Below, one piece after another: positions 60,068 to 64,000 of a stretch of DNA of 64,000 nucleotides (the first letter of the stretch is position 1; the number at the start of each line of letters is the position of its first letter). The DNA is from Theocolax elegans. Taxonomy: Eukaryota > Arthropoda > Insecta > Hymenoptera > Cerocephalidae. The position numbers were made by a program, and so were the translations under genes. A model generated the notes under the pieces. That model made no database searches. It was not told the origin of the DNA and was given only the letters and a program-made list of their open reading frames with translations. The stretch covers positions 11,313,505 through 11,377,504 of the forward strand of contig CM047427.1 in assembly GCA_026168455.1 (NCBI GenBank), in the 5' to 3' direction.

Positions 60068-62029
60068 TCACTCAAATGCATTTGAATTTTCTAGAAAACT
60101 GTTTAATTCTTTAGTTGAAAAATTGTCAACTATTTCATCTAATACATCATACAAAGGTTCAAAACATGGTAATATGTTTAAAATGTTAGTTACTTTTTTA
60201 ATCAAATTCCACTTTTCGATTCCAATATCAATATTTTCCTTTAATTTTTGATAGTATATAGGATATTTATTACTATTGACTGATGCATTAAAATCAATAA
60301 CAACTGTTTTGCGTCTAACTAATTTTGCTAAAATAAATTCATCGTTTCTCAAAAAATTTATAAGAGAAATATTATTAAAACTCTCCATTTGTATTTTTAA
60401 TAATTCTTCAGTGCATCTTAAAAAATAGAGCTTAAATTCTTGAACCATATCTATAACGTTTTCGTTAAACTTACACACATAGGAATTATTGATTTTTAAT
60501 AATGCAATTTTTGATATTAAAATATTTGCAATATTTGTGCATCCATGTGCAAAGGACAAAGCTGTAGAATTATTAATATTTGCAATATTAATATCAATAC
60601 CAATGTTCAATAAAAATTGCACAAATTTTTCATCTTTAGCTTTAACAGCCAAATGAAGTGCTGTTTCATTTTCATTATCAATTTCATTAATGTTTTTTGA
60701 GTCAGCTCCATAATTAAGAAGCATTTGAACTTCTTCCTTGTTGCGCACCTTCATAGCTGTATATAAAAGAGACTGACCTGTATTATTTATAGCATTTACA
60801 TCAGCTCCGTATTTTATCAATTGTTCAACTATTTTTGCACATCCTGTTTCTACAGCTAAGAATATTTCATAATTATTTTTAAAATCAAGTTTTGCACCAT
60901 TCTCTAAAAGGAACTTGACTGCATCAAAATCCTTTTGAATTATTGCTGTATGTAGAGGTGTAAACATTTGATAAACATTATTTCCTTTGTGTTGATTACT
61001 ATTAAATTTTCCAAATGCCTTACAATTAACATCTGCACCTTTATTTAAAAGTATTCTTGCACCATCGATGCATTTATTTTTTATTGCTAAATGAAAAGGA
61101 TTTAAATCGCATGAATTTTTATTTTCAACATTCACGCCATATTCTAGTAATAAATTAGTAATATCTTCATTAAAATAATTTATAGCTATGTGAAGTACCG
61201 TGTCATAATCATTTGTGTGATCGTTAACATTAGCATTATTTCTTAAAAGTAGATTTACAAGTTTTGCATCTTTATATCTAATCGCTAAGTACAATGGACT
61301 TTCACCATATTTATTTTTGGCATTCACATTTGCTCCATATTCTATAAAAAGTTTGCATATATTGAAATTTCTATTATGTACAGCAAAGTGAAGCGCAGTT
61401 TCATTATCTTTGTTAATCATTTCGAGATTAGTTCCTTTTTCCAATAAAAGTCTTGTCAAATTTTCATTTCTCTGTCTAGCTAATATATGTAATAATGTTT
61501 CTCCATATATATTTGATACATTAAAATTACCAAAATAATTCTTCGAAAGTAATTGAAATATTTCTACATCTTCATTTTTCAATGCTATATGGAAGGCAGT
61601 TTCATGAGTATTCGAAGTGACATCTAAAACACTTGCACCATTTTCCAAAAATAAATTCACCAACTTAGTATTACCAAATTGTATGACCATGTGAAAAGGA
61701 CTCTTTCCATAAAAATCCTTTAAATTTGTACTAGCTCCATATTTTAAAAGATATTCAATCATACCTTCATTTTTGATAGCTACTGCCAAATGTAACGCTG
61801 TTCTATTACTGCTATCTACACTGTCAATATGTAATCCTCTGTATACAAGCCAACTGATCAACTCTTGAAAATTATTTTTAACAGCTACATGTATTAAAGT
61901 TTCACCAAGTTGATTTTTATAATTTAAAATTTCATCATTATTTTTTAAAATAAATTTAGCTACCTGTACATTTCTATTTTGTATCGCTAAGATAAGTGTA
62001 GATAGATTAATTTCTTGTTGATTAAACAT
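60068..62029 (-). CDS. Ankyrin-repeat protein, single exon, possible PRANC-like tail
   Basis: An uninterrupted 653-residue frame starting MFNQQEINLSTLI. From about residue 8 to 510 it is a tandem array of 14 or so ankyrin repeats of ~33 residues, with the typical ETALHLAV, LLLEYGAN and DINIAN signatures. Ankyrin arrays bind partner proteins. The last ~140 residues contain no repeats. They include VIDMVQEFKLYFLRCTEELL, YPIYYQKLKENIDIGIEKW and a final PLYDVLDEIVDNFSTKEL, which has the spacing of an F-box-like PRANC helix pair. Insect (e.g. parasitoid wasp) ankyrin proteins with such tails are known. The match here is by eye only. No signal peptide or membrane segment. Intronless, which may reflect retroposition or transfer. 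The upstream gap to 62040 is short and AT-rich, with no clear TATA box. Confidence 0.8.
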   Translation of the reverse strand: MFNQQEINLSTLILAIQNRNVQVAKFILKNNDEILNYKNQLGETLIHVAVKNNFQELISWLVYRGLHIDSVDSSNRTALHLAVAIKNEGMIEYLLKYGASTNLKDFYGKSPFHMVIQFGNTKLVNLFLENGASVLDVTSNTHETAFHIALKNEDVEIFQLLSKNYFGNFNVSNIYGETLLHILARQRNENLTRLLLEKGTNLEMINKDNETALHFAVHNRNFNICKLFIEYGANVNAKNKYGESPLYLAIRYKDAKLVNLLLRNNANVNDHTNDYDTVLHIAINYFNEDITNLLLEYGVNVENKNSCDLNPFHLAIKNKCIDGARILLNKGADVNCKAFGKFNSNQHKGNNVYQMFTPLHTAIIQKDFDAVKFLLENGAKLDFKNNYEIFLAVETGCAKIVEQLIKYGADVNAINNTGQSLLYTAMKVRNKEEVQMLLNYGADSKNINEIDNENETALHLAVKAKDEKFVQFLLNIGIDINIANINNSTALSFAHGCTNIANILISKIALLKINNSYVCKFNENVIDMVQEFKLYFLRCTEELLKIQMESFNNISLINFLRNDEFILAKLVRRKTVVIDFNASVNSNKYPIYYQKLKENIDIGIEKWNLIKKVTNILNILPCFEPLYDVLDEIVDNFSTKELNSFLENSNAFE

Positions 62030-64000
62030 TTTTGCACAATTTTTTAATTGCAGTTATTTTTCAAATTTCATATATTTTGCTAATCTGTTGTTATTTTAGC
62101 ATTCTACAAAGTAATTTTTGTCTGAAAAAATAAATGAAGAAAATTAAATTGGAAATACTTATTAGATTATCAATATTATGAATACACAAGTAATAAAAAT
62201 AACAATAATTATTTGATTGTCAAAAAAAAAAAAAATTATTATTAAAATTAACAATTGAAAATGTGATATACTATTAGAATTCATTATTCATGTTGTAATT
62301 AATTTTCTTTGCGTCAATATTATAAATAGTAAACTTCTTGATAAGATAAATTTACTACCACTATAAACACAATCTGTCAATATCTTCACAAATGTCATTG
62401 AACTTACAAATATAACTATTTAACCAAATTAAAAATACTTACTAAAATTGCAAAAAAATATTTCCTTACTATATCAGAAAATAATTAAATTTTCAATAAT
62501 TATTGAAAATTTGATGCACACTCATGTTTATTGCACTGAAACTTTGTTGGTACATCTTCTGCATTGTATATATACATACGTACATACAGTTATATGTACG
62601 TCGACTATTAAACCGGTTTTTCTGTATAAGTGGCACACGCACGAATCTCCAACGCCGTCAATGTCAGTATCACGACTCCTTTGAAAAATACCTTTCCTGC
62701 TAAAGATATAAACACAGCTGACTCGCATCACGTGACTCTTATGTAAATCTTAAAAAAAGTCTATTGCGTTTTTTTATTTTTGCATTTAATAGTTGATTAT
62801 GTATTGTAGATCCTTTTGTTATTACACGAATTTTTTTTTCTACATATATTTTATTCAGTTTTTGCATGACGAATTCACGTAACTAATTTATCTTTTTGTC
62901 AGGTGATACGTCATGCATTATCCTGGTTTTAATGTTTTATAATAATGTATGAAAAAAAAATATCTACATTGTAATAGAACAATTTAATTTTTTAAGTATA
63001 TATAGGTAACACTTTATTTAATTTTGTATTAAGGAAGTAAGATGAAATTTTCTATTACGTTTGTTATGATGAGTGCAAAAAAGATACAAATTATATGTTA
63101 GTGAACTCCTTTTTCTTTTTATTAATTTTTATTTTTATGTTCAGAAAAAAAGAAACATATACTTAATATTAAGAGTACAATTATTATACATTTTAAATTA
63201 CGACTTTTTTAAAATGATAACACTTAATACACGGCGTACGTAATTAAAAAAATATAATTTTAGTTGAATTAAACGCACATACAGTATTATTGGATTTTTC
63301 TTTTTTATCCCTTATTTTTTAAAATATCAGTTTTGTTGTAAACAAAAATAAATAAGCCATTGTTGTTTTTCTTTTTACACATTCCTATAGTTAAATTATA
63401 TTTTTCAAATAAAATGCGCATTAAATGTTTACATCGACCGTTTTTTTAAACGGTATTTTTATGTATATATGTATATATAAAAAGGACGTTCAATAATTTT
63501 ATTACAAAATAATATTTGTAGGTGTCGCGAATGTTATTTTTTTCGACTTACGTCGGTTCTTTCTCTCAGAAAGCGTATTTTTATACAACTCATTAAAACA
63601 TTAGTGCGCCATGAGAAAAGTACCGACATGATCTACACGTCGTTAATAAATCGATTGATTTTATTTTATTCTTCGAATCACTGTTTCATATAACCTACTC
63701 GTGTTAGTTCATATTTTTTGCTTTCTCATGGCCCATTTCGTGCATGATCAACGGAGAAAAAAATTATATATACAAATTCAATCTTCTATTTTTCTATATA
63801 TATATACAATCACGTATGGCAATTTATGGATTATACATATATCGAATATGTGAACGTACGTATTCGACTTTATCTATAACAGTCTTCTACATTTAATGAC
63901 TCGTTGGATTTTGTTTCTTAATAGGAATATATGTATCAGTTACAATTCAATACACGACTATATAATTTTTTACTCCGCATCATTTTAATATCGATTGTAA
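62030..64000. other. Intergenic region upstream of the ankyrin gene
   Basis: AT-rich, with no supported exon. It contains a CATCACGTGACTC E-box-like site near 62728 and AT dinucleotide runs near 63470 and 63800. The two overlapping open frames at 62448-62731 have no family features. It could hold the 3' UTR of a gene beyond the window. Confidence 0.5.

Noticed and set aside
62448..62731. Two overlapping open frames with Cys and Thr-rich segments
   Set aside because: Each is the antisense of the other, without family features or splice sites.

Overview
The window looks like AT-rich nuclear DNA from an insect, most likely a hymenopteran (ant, wasp or bee). The support is small odorant-binding-protein (OBP) genes with phase-conserved introns, single-copy animal genes with short GT-AG introns, and a mix of SINE, LINE, LTR, pogo-like and foldback elements. 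The species cannot be named from sequence alone.

Bases 1-27592: a repeat block made of one ~9 kb unit present three times in alternating orientation. Copy 1 spans 1-9390 (+), copy 2 spans 9391-18590 (inverted) and copy 3 spans 18591-27592 (+). Each unit carries a ~7 kb stretch with long inverted arms full of transposon remnants, followed by the body of an OBP gene. Only copy 3 runs out into unique sequence and keeps the signal-peptide exon, so it forms a complete gene (OBP-A, minus strand, 26263-27714). Copy 1 has a one-base indel in each OBP exon. Copy 2 has open exons 2-4, with a locally divergent exon 2, and no exon 1. Copies 1 and 3 share insertions that copy 2 lacks. Copy 1 is either a young duplicate or an assembly duplicate.

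Bases 27593-47020: two more complete OBP genes on the minus strand, OBP-B (31514-36885) and OBP-C (45521-46966). With OBP-A they form a same-strand array. All three have six cysteines and an unusually short C5-C6 gap of four residues. The introns and spacers are packed with mobile DNA. They hold a solo LTR with ACTT target duplications, a 5S-rRNA-related SINE inside a LINE RNase H region, a foldback element with tRNA-like arms that is itself split by another TIR element, several foldback/TIR elements, a pogo-like element and a tRNA-type SINE.

Bases 47020-64000: ordinary gene territory. It holds mitochondrial 2-Cys peroxiredoxin (Prx3, minus), NELF-A (minus) head-to-head with TAB1 (plus) across a ~2 kb shared upstream region, and a single-exon gene for 14 or so ankyrin repeats with a possible PRANC/F-box-like C-terminus (minus). 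The shared upstream region includes an orphan TATA/initiator pair pointing to a possible unannotated minus-strand transcript near 56.5 kb.

The OBPs are presumably secreted carriers of small hydrophobic ligands. Prx3 removes peroxide in mitochondria, NELF-A is part of the promoter-proximal pausing complex, and TAB1 is the adaptor of TAK1 in the IMD/JNK immune pathway. These housekeeping genes show no functional link to the OBP array.
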